Part shown: positions 1-12,400 of the stretch, one piece after another
Layout: each line of letters starts with the position of its first letter
How positions within the stretch are numbered: position 1 is the stretch's first letter
Assembly (NCBI GenBank): GCA_013397435.1
Contig: VZRG01000450.1
Span: 433,168 to 497,167 of the forward strand
Length of the DNA: 64,000 nt
Reading direction: 5' to 3'
Origin: Erythrocercus mccallii
Lineage: Eukaryota > Chordata > Aves > Passeriformes > Dicruridae
Translations under genes and position numbers: made by a program
The notes under the pieces: model-generated
The model's input: the letters and a program-made list of their open reading frames with translations, nothing else
The model's database searches: none
What the model was told of the DNA's origin: nothing

Positions 1-3000
1 TCTTTGTACTTGTAGATATCTTTGTTAAATAAATAGCTTTTTCCACTCTTCTCTAAGGAAGTTCCTTTTCCCGGGCTGGCAGGGGGGAGGGGCCATTTAA
101 GTTTTGCTTTCCAGAGGAACCCCTTCGGAGGTTTCCTCCCAAATTTGCCCTAAACCTAGACATAAGCCTAAATTCGTAATATCAATGTCCATAAGGGAAA
201 TTCTGAATGTTATTTCAAAAATATCACACCTGGTCACATGCTTTGGGGTACATACCCTCAAAGGCTAAAGGCTCCTGGAAAAACTTTAAGACTTGACAGT
301 GACTACAAAACCTGATTAGAGAACCTTCTCTTATCTACATCTCTGATTGCACAGTGTAAAGAGAGGCTGTTATTGTAGATTGCTCTCTATATTCTTTATA
401 CTTAAGCCTTAAATTAATAATTTCTTTGCTTTCTTCTTCAGTTTGGCCTGGCCCATTCAGATCTTATCTCAGTGCTTCACGAGATCATTCAACTGTTCTT
501 AACAAACACATTAATAACATGAAGACACATTTAATAGCATCAATACTTTTCAAGGACATCAAACCTTTTTTTTTGCTGGCCCTTGTTTCTTTCAGGTATA
601 TACTTTCTTTGTAGACTAATGGTATTATTCATTCATCATCTTCACATGCAAAAATTGAAATTATGTGTCGTTCACTTTCCTGACATATCCTAGAGACGTA
701 GCTTTTACTGAACGTTCTCATGGGAGTAATGTAATAAAAAATCCACTTCAGGGCTAACCTATTTGAATTGGTCCTTAGAGCCTCTAGATATATTCCTGCC
801 ATTTGTATCTATAGACTTTCTATCTTTACCTTCTAAGTGAAATTGAAAATATAACTTGTTTAATTTAGCTGAAGGCAAATTTAATGCTCCAAAACTATTG
901 ACCTGAGAATTTAAACTTAAACACTCTCATCAGAGAATAAGTACAAGTTTTTTAGCAAAATCCTGCCTAAAGATTTAGCACATGATAAATGGAGCAGAGT
1001 GTTCCAATCACTTTTTATTTTATGTGGATAATAATTCTCTGTGATCAATTTCCCCTCATTTCTCTGTCTCCCTAATATATGCATCCTGACTACTCTTTTT
1101 GTTGCATCTTTTGCTTAGATTCTTCATCTTCTCTATGGCACTTGGATTCAGCACTATTAAAATTTATGGACTATAGAAAATAATTTCAGATTACACCCTT
1201 TCCTCAGTTTGCCACAACGATGTGCATGACTATACATTGAAATTATTTAGACTAAAAGGTTTCCTAAAATATCAGGTTATATTCCCTACTCTGAAGCATT
1301 GTCTTGCATTAATTTTTAAGGGAGGTTTTCTTAAAGGTGTGACTATGATGTAGCATTTGTTCCACTGCAGTCAAATTTACGGTATTAAAAAGAAAATTCA
1401 ATATGGAAACTTAACTAAAGTGAAGAGGAAGAAAAAGAAGTCAGCAGGTATAGATTTACTAAACTGAAGTACTTTAGCATTCATTATTAAGAATAAAGGA
1501 TCTGAAGGATTAAGGATCTAAAATTATCTAAATTAATAACATTTTATAATTCCACTAAAAATGTAAGTCTCTAAAAGCTTACTCATCCAGTATCTGATGT
1601 ATTCTAAATTACAAATATTTCTACACACTTGAGAGCTGGAGAACATTTATTATTATGGTCAGAAAAGTTAAAGAAATATCAGGAATTTGTCTTTTCTCTC
1701 ATCCAAGAACAGCAAACCATCTGGGATAGGATACTTATATAAATCAGGGAATTAGGTATGTAACTAAGAAACTTATTTTCTTCTACTATGTTCTCACACT
1801 GACCTTCAAAGTAAATGCAGCTAATCCCACAGGGAATCATCAGCTAATTTTATGAGGCTACGCCCCATTCCACCCTGTTCCATTGTCAAGCTATTAACAA
1901 AAAATAGTCACTAAAACTGAAAGGCATTTTCAGAATATATTATCTCCTCATTTGGTACTACAAAAATGCTATTTGAGTTTTGTATTATTTCTGGTTTTCT
2001 CTTTTCCTAGCTCCATTTAAGCTATACATTAAACTGTTTATAACAGGACTCTTTCTTGGGAACTCTGAGCACGTATCTCCTCACAAAATTAGTTTTGCAA
2101 AGTCACCAAGGTCTTGCTGGTGCACTAATTGGTGGGTTTATGAGTATCTGCACGCCTGCTAGGAATAGAAAAAATGCCCATAAATAACTCCACATAGCAA
2201 AATTCTGTATCTGCATTAATAAATAAAGCATTTACCCACTTGTCTCAGGCCAGTTACAAAGAACTCAGTTTGCCATTTGGTTTCAGATTCTGATATTCAA
2301 TCACAGCTTCATTACACAAAATCCTATTACATTAAATCTCACAGTATATGTAAAGGGCACAACCGAAAAAATGAAAGTAACATTGCTAGAAGGCTACAGA
2401 AAAAAAACATTAAGATAGCAGGAGGTTAATGAGAAAAATCTAGTCCAAGTAGAAAATATATTCATTTTATAAAATTAAATTATTTTAATTACTTATTTTA
2501 AAAATAACCAGTGTGATACAATGGTACAAATAGATACAATAACATTCAGCAGAATATTTTCTGTAGATCAAGATGTTCAATGCAAGTGCTATATCCTTAC
2601 ATCACAGGAAGAAAAAGACAATTTCGTGTTGTTTGCAAAACAACCAGTTGGACATGAGCAACAGGTTGGGCTTTGCTTCAAAAGTTAATTTACTTGAATT
2701 TATAGCTGAATTAATCATGATATGGGAATTACCTGAAATCACAGTTGACATTTAATAAATTCACTTGTTGATCAAGTGTTCACTAACACATTTAATAGTA
2801 GCACTTTTTATAGCTTTTAGAAAAGACTTCAAACATTATAACTTTGTTGAGAACTAGTCCAGTCAGGCCTCTCTTTTGCTACCTTTTCAAATTCTCTTTC
2901 TCCATTTTCTTTTTAATTTACCATTTCTTCTAAAACCTGGTCAATTTTTAAGTAGTCTTTTTATAACCAAGTGTAGTGGATAGTCATTCTGACTGGATGT

Positions 3001-3239
3001 TCAGAGAATCAGGTAAATTTGTTGTCTTTATTTCACATTGAACTATATTAACTTATTTCTTGAACAGGATAGATGACGTTTTATTTTTCATGGATAAGAA
3101 TACAAAACTAGAATAAAATACAATTTGTCTTTGACATGACTTATTTGGTTTTCTCTTGATGTGTGTATGTGTTTTGGCTTGCTTGTTACTTGTTTAAACC
3201 TCCTTCTATTGGACAGTGTGGCTGCCCAAAGACAAGTTT
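1..3239. other. anonymous AT-rich DNA, no gene seen
   Basis: This stretch is AT-rich with frequent stops in all frames; the open frames are about 60 codons and show no recognisable domain. I see no CR1 tail, LTR or splice-bounded exon. It is consistent with intergenic or intronic DNA. Confidence 0.6.
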
Positions 3240-3720
3240 TTTCAGTCCAATTGCAGCAAGCTTCCAGTAACTCGGAAATATGAGTATACTCTGCGGTAAT
3301 GCTTAGTTCTCAGTCCTGTTCTTATTGCTTTCTGCTACAAAAGATGCTTTTTGACAGATTAAGGGAACCTTTTTCCTCTTCATGTACACTGAAGCTTTTT
3401 GGTTTCACTTTTGAAGTTGCAGTTGTTTCCTTCATCTTGGACACTTTGTCAGATGCTTTCATACTTTTTATTAAGTCAACCTTCAAATTACCTTTTCCTT
3501 CAAAGTTTTGAAACTTTCATAGAGAAGGCAGCTCACTTTTGAAATTTTCCATAGAGGACAAAAACCAGGAGCAAAATCATTAAAAATATCGTCACTGAGA
3601 AGTTCAAAGGAAGCCATTATTCAATGGCAAATGTTACGTTTGTTTCAGAAGATGGATGATGATCAGACATCAAAAGGTTTTCGGAAGATAAAACCCTTGA
3701 ACTCTTCAAAAGATAGATTT
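3240..3720 (-). other. possible decayed coding relic, several frames
   Basis: Read on the minus strand, consecutive short open segments follow one another in different frames. One near 3700-3613 includes SSENLLMSDHHPSSETNV. One starts at an ATG near 3618 and runs about 44 codons. A Lys/Glu/Ser-rich one covers roughly 3510-3325. A short Arg/Tyr-rich one follows and ends in a stop near 3240. Joining them would require frameshifts, so at best this is a broken retrocopy or pseudogene. The minus strand is purine-rich here, and that alone produces Lys/Glu-rich translations, so chance is a serious alternative. I do not recognise a protein family. Confidence 0.12.
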
Positions 3721-5769
3721 TAAAATGCAAACAGCATAAGAGGTGATCCAAAAATGAAAACTCTCAGATTTTAAAAACATTTATTATCTGAACTGTTCCT
3801 AAATTAGTTCCTAGTGCAATTCCAATGGACTTTGATTAGATGGAGTGTATCCTTCCCAGAATACATTCCAAAAAAATGTTTTTAACATTTTTTTAGTCCA
3901 TTAACATTTGTGTGACTCTGTGGTACTGTATCATTCAGTTTTCCAAATCAAGATTGTTATGCAATGCTAATAATAGCAGAAACATGTAATAACAGTTTGT
4001 TATAATCAGTTTCATCATCAAGTTATTTGAATTCCTACAAAAAAGATACCAAGTTATTTTTTACAACATTTATTTTATGTAAAACATATGACACTATGTT
4101 TTGCTTCTTAAGTCTTCATTAACTTAATTTCTTGCAGCCATCTTGTATTTTCATGTATCATCACAGATGGTACAGCAGAAATATTTCCCCTCCACACTTT
4201 CAAAATTTTGGCAAAATGTCTGTATATTTTGTACTCACACTCTTCCATTTGAACCCAGGAATGTTTACAACAACTAAGTCTGAGTAGGAAAAAGCAAGAG
4301 AGAAAAAGAGTGAAAAACTGAAAGAACAAGTGAGTGAAAGAAGGATAAGGAAGCTAAGATAACCTTCAGACCATGGTCAAAGAGTACTTTACATCTGAAC
4401 CTGAGTTTTTGACGTCTCTAAAAAACTCTAGAAGTCAAATCTGGTTCTAAACAGCCCTCATCTTCTAAAGTTTAAGAGTTCTAGAAGTTTAGCCCTTATG
4501 TTATCCTGTCCTGTACTTTTAAGGACTACAATATCATAGTTAGTATGGCTAATTCTTAAAGTCAAAATGAATCTGAAGTGCATGATCCATACACACAACT
4601 TTAAATCTGGTGCTCCAGATTTCTCTTTGCTGCCAGCCTTCATAGGATTTATGTTGCAATCCTTTCCAGAGCAATGAGGGATTCAAACGATAAAATAGAA
4701 AGCTGCAATAAAAGCAGCCATCTTGAACCAGTGTATCATTATATCATAAATGAAGGTGCTTGAGAGATTTCTCCGCTTTTTTTTTTTTCCCAAACAGGAT
4801 GAAATTATGTTCAAGTTTTAATGAAATTATATTCCAATTTTCAAATGAAAAGTGAAACTAATTAAATTTTAGGGAAAGCACTCAATGTCTCAGTATTGCT
4901 GATTCATTTCATTTTTGTTCAATTACACATTAGCTGACCCAAATTTCATAGGAGTGACAGTTATCCTTTTATCCCTTTATTTCATTCTATGGGTTGGTGG
5001 ACTCTACATCCCAAGGATCAAAATTTCCTGGTTAAATTTCTACAATGTACTATTAAAATATGACATTTGGAAATAAAGAAATATGATGAGGTAAAATTAT
5101 TTTGCAAAGTTTTAGGACTGTTTCAATCAGCTGTGCTTTCTGCAATCTGAAAGATAAATAGTTTAGCAATTACTGTGATGTAAAAAAAAATGCACAACAA
5201 AAAAAAAGGGATTCACAGAATAATTGCTCCATTCACTGTAAAATACACCACAAATAAAGATAAGATCCACAGAAGTTCAAGTCTTAATCATGATAAATAT
5301 TTTCTGCATCTAAATTAGCCTGAAGACACATACATCACTGCATGTTTTAACCATCATATTAATTATAATAGTATATATACATTACACATATTGGTTACAT
5401 ATAATAGTTAAGAAGTCTTTGAAATTCCTTATTTGATATATCAGTTCTCATTAAAAAAATTTTGAAAAGTGCCTTTCCTCCAGAAAAACAAAACCCCAAA
5501 CCAACAGTGTAATGTCAAAATTATATTTTTATGTTTCCCAGATTCTTAGTTGAAGAGCTGTTTAAAACAAAGATGAAAAAATACTTATTTTCTTGGAATA
5601 GTAAATAGACAGCTAGAATTCCTGCCAAGTGAAGGGGATATGGGTGTATTTAATGATTGTCTACATTTGCAGGGGCCTACATCATCTTGTGCAAGCACCA
5701 CACAAGCATAATTTTAAACATGGAAGAAAAACTAAAGCTAGACATTCATTAAACCTTATCCCACCAAAA
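3721..5769. other. anonymous AT-rich DNA, no gene seen
   Basis: No recognisable repeat, RNA gene or exon. Short A-runs and T-runs occur (near 4779 and 5187), with ordinary short chance open frames. Confidence 0.55.
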
Positions 5770-5904
5770 CTAGGAAACAGAGTATGACTTTTTGCTGAAT
5801 TTTGTTTTTTGCAATGAAGAAACCTCTTCAGGTATCCAACGGATTCCTTGTTGCTTGAACTCTAAAATCAAGATCAGTGCATCTTCCTCATAAATTTCAT
5901 ATTT
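5770..5904 (-). other. candidate exon (coding, unidentified)
   Basis: On the minus strand a strong 3' splice site, eight T followed by CTGCAG (5918-5905), is followed directly by 44 open codons ending in TAG at 5772-5770. The first part reads KYEIYEEDALILILEFKQQG and continues IRWIPEEVSS, a mixed, protein-like composition without the Lys/Asn monotony of random AT-rich frames. The only in-frame GT donor I see after about 28 codons (GAG|GTTTCT) is weak, so if real it may be a terminal exon; an ATTAAA follows about 120 bases downstream on that strand. I cannot assign a family. No neighbouring exon is evident. A chance open frame after a chance acceptor remains quite possible. Confidence 0.2.
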
Positions 5905-8540
5905 CTGCAGAAAAAAAAGAAATTCAAACTTTTTAAAATTAGCCAGTAAAATTAGGGGTACTTAGAAGGCAAAGGCAGAGATTTCGGAGATTTCAGGCAG
6001 GGTATCTCTATCCAAAGCTAAAGACATGTAATCAGCCTGGGCAACTCAGTATTAAAAGAACAGGGGAAATAAAGACATTACATTGCATTCATCATGGCAA
6101 ACACTAACATGTAAATGCATAAAAATCGTATACGCCTTTCCTTATCAAAGTTTAAATTAATCTTTCTGTCAAAAAGTGAAATATCACTATTCAAATAGGT
6201 TTACTGATGTATTACTGTGGCTGTAGTCTTCATGCATCTCTTCTCCTTTATTGGTTGTATTTCTCCTCAGATTCCATTTCTCTTGTACAGACAGACTTCC
6301 CTGGACCAGAGCAGTGCTGCAGTATAAAAATGTTACCTGGGACCCCTTCACTAACTCACAGTCATAGCACTTCTGCTGCATCTTTACTTTTCTCCCACAG
6401 GTTTTCCTCTAAGTCATGTTTGGTTTATTAATTTTATCTGGTTTATTCTTAATACTATTTTACCACAGTGTTTGTGTTGTTCTATCTGCTAGGAAGCCCT
6501 AGAGGAAAAAGAGTGGTATAACTCAATTTTACTGTAATTCTTGCACATCAAAAATAAAAGAAATCTTTATTTAGGTATATTAGAGAGACGTGTTTTCTCA
6601 AAAGTCTAGCAACTGGAAATCATTCAGTCTTGAGGAAGTTTGATTTCTCTATATTTTAATTAATTGACAACAAAAATTTTTACTAGACCATTTTTATGTA
6701 ATGGCAGGTAGCTGCGACAAGAGAATCAAGTAATTAATTGGTGGTGAGTTGCTTTTGAAAAGCAAAAAATATTTTAGCCAAAATTTTCACCAATCCCTAA
6801 TGCTTCTCAGGACTAAACATAGACTTGTATAATTCTTATCTCCTAGTGTGACAATAAACCTGAGACAGGCATCCTATGGGTGGTTCATTTCCCTTTTACT
6901 CATCTTCAACTAGTTTTTCAAATAGTTTCTCAAAGAAAGTTTCAACTGCTAATATTCAGGCTCATATAGTTTTATTTCTGTACTACTTGAAAAGCCCTAA
7001 TTAACAGCACTTTCCTGGCTTTTTTGTAAGCTCCTGAAGGTCCTTTTGCTGCTTGCTGCTCTGTTAAACCCTCCACTGAGTTTCACTAAATAGGAAACTT
7101 AAATTTCCGCTGTACTTTAGCACACAGTACAGAATGTCCTCAGTGACCTTTCATTCTCCTGACAATAACAACCAACAAAATTCCAACAAGACGCAAAGAG
7201 CAATACAGAAGCTAGCTTTCTTGACATAAGCACAATGAATAAGGCCAGAAGACCACAAGGTAAAATGTTGGCCTTGACTTTCCAGGAGACTTAATATCTG
7301 TAAAACCAGAAATTTCAAGTTTCCTCCAAGGGGGAGGAGGTGAGATTTTGGGTACGTGGTGGGAAACCTCTGATGTGCATAAGAGAGAGGGAGTGACACA
7401 AACCAGGCTTAGAGACAGATAAAAAGCAGACCCTGAGGTGACAGGGTAGTGCTTTTAATCATTCCAATTGCCCTCCCTTACACTGAAGCCCCTAGTAAGG
7501 TCACATTCGTACCAGACATCAGGACATTCGCATTCACATGTAGGCCTAATAATAAACCCCAATAAAGGTCTCATACTGGTCTCTGCTTTGCATTGAAATC
7601 AAATTGTTCTAAAACTATGTTTGTTTATTTATTTATTTATTAACACTGATGTATTTATAAACACTGAAACAACTTCTGTATTGTTTCACTCTGATCCACC
7701 ACAAGGGATCTATTTATAAGAACCTGGGTTACCCTTGTCTTCAGGGGAGGATCATAATAAGCAGATACCCTCCTGTATTATGTTAAAAGCCGCTGAGATA
7801 GCCTAGTAGAGACATGGCCTGTGCATGCTCTTCCCGTAACATTTTGTACATTTCTTGAGTATGTGACACAGTAACAATGTCAAAATCTTTCAAGGTCTAC
7901 CTTTGTTGTAGCCACTGGGGCTGAGACTAGACTATCACCACTCTCCACCCACTCCATCCCCTCCAAGAGCTTGGCAAATGGATGTTCCCAGTTCTCCCAG
8001 CATCCCACAAAGCATCCCTTTGCCAGCTTGTGCAGAAAGCTTGCTCGACATTCAACATCCAGGAGCAAAGCAGTGCACCCAGTTTCCACATGAGCCACTG
8101 CAGCCACTGTAAGACAAGCTTTACCAGAGGGACCTCACAGACATGGTGTTTGGCAGTGACAGATCTGTTGAGATCACAAATGGTCTATATGTAAGGGCTT
8201 CTTGTATTAGCTCTGCTATGAATTAACTACTCCTTTCTCCACTTTTGCAGCTATAGGATGGATGTTAAAACCACTTTCTGTAGCCAATACCATTTTTTCT
8301 AAATTTGCTTTCCATGAGCAAAAAACCCCCAGAACAAACCAAACCACTAATATTACAGGCTCTGTATTCTTTTCAACAAGAATATGTGTCAATGGAATTA
8401 GGGGATGAAGATTCATGTGGCAGCAAGGATGAAAGAGATTTTGATGTGCTAGAAACCACAGAAATGCCTGTGACTTGTCCCATAGAAATTAAGGCTTCTC
8501 CTCTTCTGACAACAGTCATTCATACAGGTTGTGTACCCAC
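5905..8540. other. anonymous AT-rich DNA with a short TTTA repeat
   Basis: No gene seen. A short TTTA microsatellite (about 4.5 units) lies at 7624-7641. The 7880-8200 part is richer in GC but has no recognisable element. Confidence 0.5.
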
Positions 8541-9411
8541 ATCTCAGTGTTGGAGTCACCCCTGCTCAATATCATTATCAATGACCTGGACCAGGGGATA
8601 ACTGCAATAAGTTTGCAAACTGGATAGGAGTGTTGATCTGCTTGGAGGGTAGGAAGCTTCAAAAGAGGGATCTGGACAGGCTGGACCAATGGGCTGAGGT
8701 CGATTGCATGTGTTTCAACAAGGCCCCATGCAGTGCAACAGGCTGGGGACAGAGTAGCTGGAAAGCTGCGCCACAGAAAAGAATCTGGGGATACTGGTTG
8801 ACAGGGCTGAACATGAGCCAGCAGTGGGCCCAGGTGACCAAGAAGGCCAATGGCATCCTGGCTCCTTTCCACTAGTGTGGCCAGAGCAGTGATTTTCCCT
8901 CTACTCAGCACTGGTGAGGCCACTCCTCAAATCCTGTGTTCAGTTTTATGTCTGTTGCTACAAGAAAGACATTGAGGTGCTGGAGTGTGTCCAGAGGGCA
9001 GTGAAGCTGGTGAAGGATTAGGAGCATGTGTCTGATGAGGAGAAGCTGAGAAAGCTGGGGTTATTTAGCTTGGAGGAAAGGGGGCTCAGAGGGTATCACT
9101 TTCTACAGTTACCTAAAGGAGGTTGTAGTGAGGTTCCCAAATAACATGCAATGTGATAAGAGGAAATGCCTTCAAGTTGCACTGGAGAGGTTTTAGGAAA
9201 AAAAATCTACACTTAAAAGGTAGTCAGACATTGGAACCAGCTCCCAGCAGCTGAAAGTGGTTGAATCAAAATTCCTGGAGTATTCAAAATGCATGTAGAT
9301 GTGACATTTAGGGATATGGTTTTAGTGATGGAGTTGACAGTGCTGTGTTAGCAGCTGGGCTTGATGATCTCAATAGGTCCTTTCCAACTTTAACAATTCT
9401 ATGATTCAATG
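8541..9411 (+). mobile_element. CR1 LINE, 3' part with reverse-transcriptase C-terminal relic
   Basis: This is a 5'-truncated CR1 non-LTR retrotransposon, a LINE that moves by target-primed reverse transcription. The stretch from CTCAGTGTTGGAGTCACCCC onward follows the CR1 ORF2 C-terminal coding region. A plus-strand frame over 8630-8875 still reads RDLDRLDQWAEVDCMCFNK (8666-8722) and LNMSQQWAQVTKKANGILA (8807-8863), both typical of the end of CR1 ORF2. After that the frame is broken. Short internal deletions are visible, for example around 8600 where the expected segment between the LDQG-like and LLEG-like motifs is shortened. The 3' end is the diagnostic CR1 tail, ending ATTCTATGATTCAATGA. 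It is a dead, moderately old copy. Confidence 0.95.
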
Positions 9412-12400
9412 AAAAACACCTGCAGAGTGTTCCTCTAGTCTCCTTCCTGCCCTCTTCCCTACAGAGGCTTCCTTTTATCACTCCCAGTGCTGACAAGCTT
9501 CTGTGGAAATAATCATGTTTGACAGTTCTGAGGTTAAGAATAATATCTTGTCGTCTTATGTCCCAGCAGACATGCACTAAGCAATTTATCACGGTCCACA
9601 GCAGGGTTATACTATCTCATATTAAATGCAAGACCTTTAGTAAAAGCATGATCCTATGTGTGGTTTGTGAATTTGGTTTAATAACCATGTATTTATTGAC
9701 ATCTTAGTTTCAGTGTTAATGCTCCACATCAGATTGTTTTGCTAAATATTGCTACAACAAATGCCATTTTATGCTAATTAATATGAAAGATTTCAGCTAT
9801 TGTTTATTTATTAATTCAAGAAAAATGCTTGTAAATAAGACAGAAACAGGGCAGGAGGGTAGAGAAGAGGAAACAAATCCAGAACTTGCATTAGACTTAT
9901 AATTTATTTTTGTAGATTGTCAACATTTGTACATGGAAATTAATGGTTTGTAGCAGAGCTAATTATTTCCTCTTAGAATAAATCATTTATTGGAGAATAA
10001 TTATAAATAAAAAATAACTGATAGAGTAAAAGTGTTAATAAATACACCAAAAATACCATTATTTTGTGGACTAGAAAAAGAAAAATCCCCAAAAACATAG
10101 CTTGTGGTAATTATTATCTAAATCTTCACTGATTTGTATAATATAGTGTCAGTGTAGTGACTTGGCTGCTGTCGTTGAGATATGTAAAGAAATTAGTGAT
10201 GTATTGTGTTTATTGTGTGCAGACCCTCAGGGTTTTTCCCTGTTTCTTGCTCTTCAATTCTACCATCCTATCTTTTTGTGTGTGTAAATATGATACGTGT
10301 GGGTGTGTACATACACACAGACACACTCCTGAACTGCAGAGTTTGTTGATATGGAGCTTACACATATGCTTTGGCGCAGATCCTTCCTGATATTTGCACC
10401 TGACTGGTGCAGCACTTCTTCTCTGCTGCTCCTTTTTTAGGACAAAAACGAGGAGGGAATGATGAGGAATGCACAGAGCTGACAGCAGAAGATTGTCTGC
10501 TTTACCAGAACGGACTCGGAGGCAGAAGATGGTAGCTCAACAGGGCAAATGAATTGTTTCTTTCCTTTCTTTACTCCAGAGAGGTTATTAACAGAGAGGT
10601 TATTAACAGTCAGATTGCACACAGTAGAGATTCCTATTAACTGTTTTAGAGAAAAAGAGGACAATGAAAACAATCTTGAAGGTTGAGCATAAAACTTCAG
10701 GGTATGAAAAGAATGGTGATTTGCAGGAGAGGGATTTTCAAGGCCTTGAAAGACCAGACACTCAGGAACCTTCAAATGCAGGAAATAAATCCAGACTCAA
10801 AACAAACAGAAATCCGAGGATCTTTATTTTCCTGCCAGTCAGGATTACATTACAGCCATATCAGTGCAACATTTCTCTATGTTTAGTCTAACAAAAAGAC
10901 AGGATATGTCCACTTGACGAGCAAGGGAAAAGCCCCTCTGTGTTCTGGCAAGATATACTACATTGTCTACTCGTGTATAAAAAACAATCCACCTGTATAA
11001 CTAGAGAGTACACTGCATTCCTACTCAGTTTTGAGGAACCCCCTGAAAATAAGGCAGAATTTATTCTTCTTTGTATTCTCTGGATTGCAAATTTATTTAA
11101 ATTTATTGGTTTTGCTTTAAGCCTCTTGGCTCTGTTGCAGCTCCTAAACTAGCGTCTTCTAGAATGCTTGTTGTTAAGGCAGGTGAATCCTATTTACTTA
11201 TGTCCTTAATTACACAACTGTATAGCAGAGATCCTTTGTCTTACTTAAATAAATGAAGAAGCAGTGTTATTACAGTCCCACAACAAGGATTTTATTTTGG
11301 CTTTCAGATAACTGTCTTCACCAAATGAAGCTATGTCACAATTGTAAAAATGGAAATTTTTTTAAAGAGGAACCAAACCATGCAGTAATTTTCTATTAGT
11401 ATACATGCACTTGGGTATGAGAATTCAACTCATAAAATTTCTGCATGTTTACCTCTAGCCCGAACATCATACTTACAAGGAGGACTAATCACTCACCTGT
11501 ATCACTGTGGATTTTTATCCTTGTGATTCTTTTTGTCTGAGTTTCTCTGTCAGTTACAGCAAATCACAGATTTTAGTATGAGCCAGGAAAACTTCAGATA
11601 TGTTTACTTTAGGTATTGCTTGTTTCTAAAGCGTCAATGGATTTGACTTTAGGTAGTGAAGATGTCACTCCAGTGCCTTTACCCTATTGTTTTGTATTCT
11701 ACTGGTGTTTTAAATTAGGAAAAAATCTGCTTTATTCAAGTATTATTTTATCACAGGGAACCTTCTAGTCAAATCCTCCAGACTAGAGCAGCATTCTATT
11801 GTTCCAGGTCTCATTTGGAAGAGGGGATTAAGAAAACTTCTATCAGAAAAGATGGAGCAATGAAGAAATCAGGAGACTGGCCAAATGCTGAGAATACTAA
11901 AAGGCTGGCAAATCAGTGGCATCTTGCATGAAACTAGAATAAAGGGCCTAGAGTAAAAACTGTGAGGTAAAGGATGCTGGAAAGATGCCTCCAGTCTTAC
12001 CATCAGTATTATATGGCGGAAAAATCTTAAGTCTGCTTTTAGACGATGGGTCTATGGGTTAGTTCTGAACATTTGAAATGATGAGACCATCATGACCATG
12101 TTTTTTGCTAGTGTTCAAACTTTCAAAAAGTTTGACATTTTACCACTGTTTTTACTAGTTCTGTTTATGTTAATCATCTTAACACCCTTCTCCTTTCATG
12201 TCCTTAACTGAGAAACTGTCCTAAGGCCTGAATCTTATATACATATAGCTTCCAGAGAACAGTATGCATAAATCACTGTTATCTGTATCTGTCCCCTACA
12301 CACACTGAAATGCAGAAAATTCATTGTTCAGCTCTATAGCAAAAGATTTATTTGAAGCCACAAGGGGAAATTCTGCCCACCTAGTGTAATTGCAATATGG

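Noticed and set aside
5215..5235. TTCACAGAATAATTG, like an inverted CR1 tail
   Set aside because: The next bases do not continue into CR1 sequence.
8516..8923. 135-codon minus-strand frame
   Set aside because: It is antisense to the CR1 reverse-transcriptase relic.
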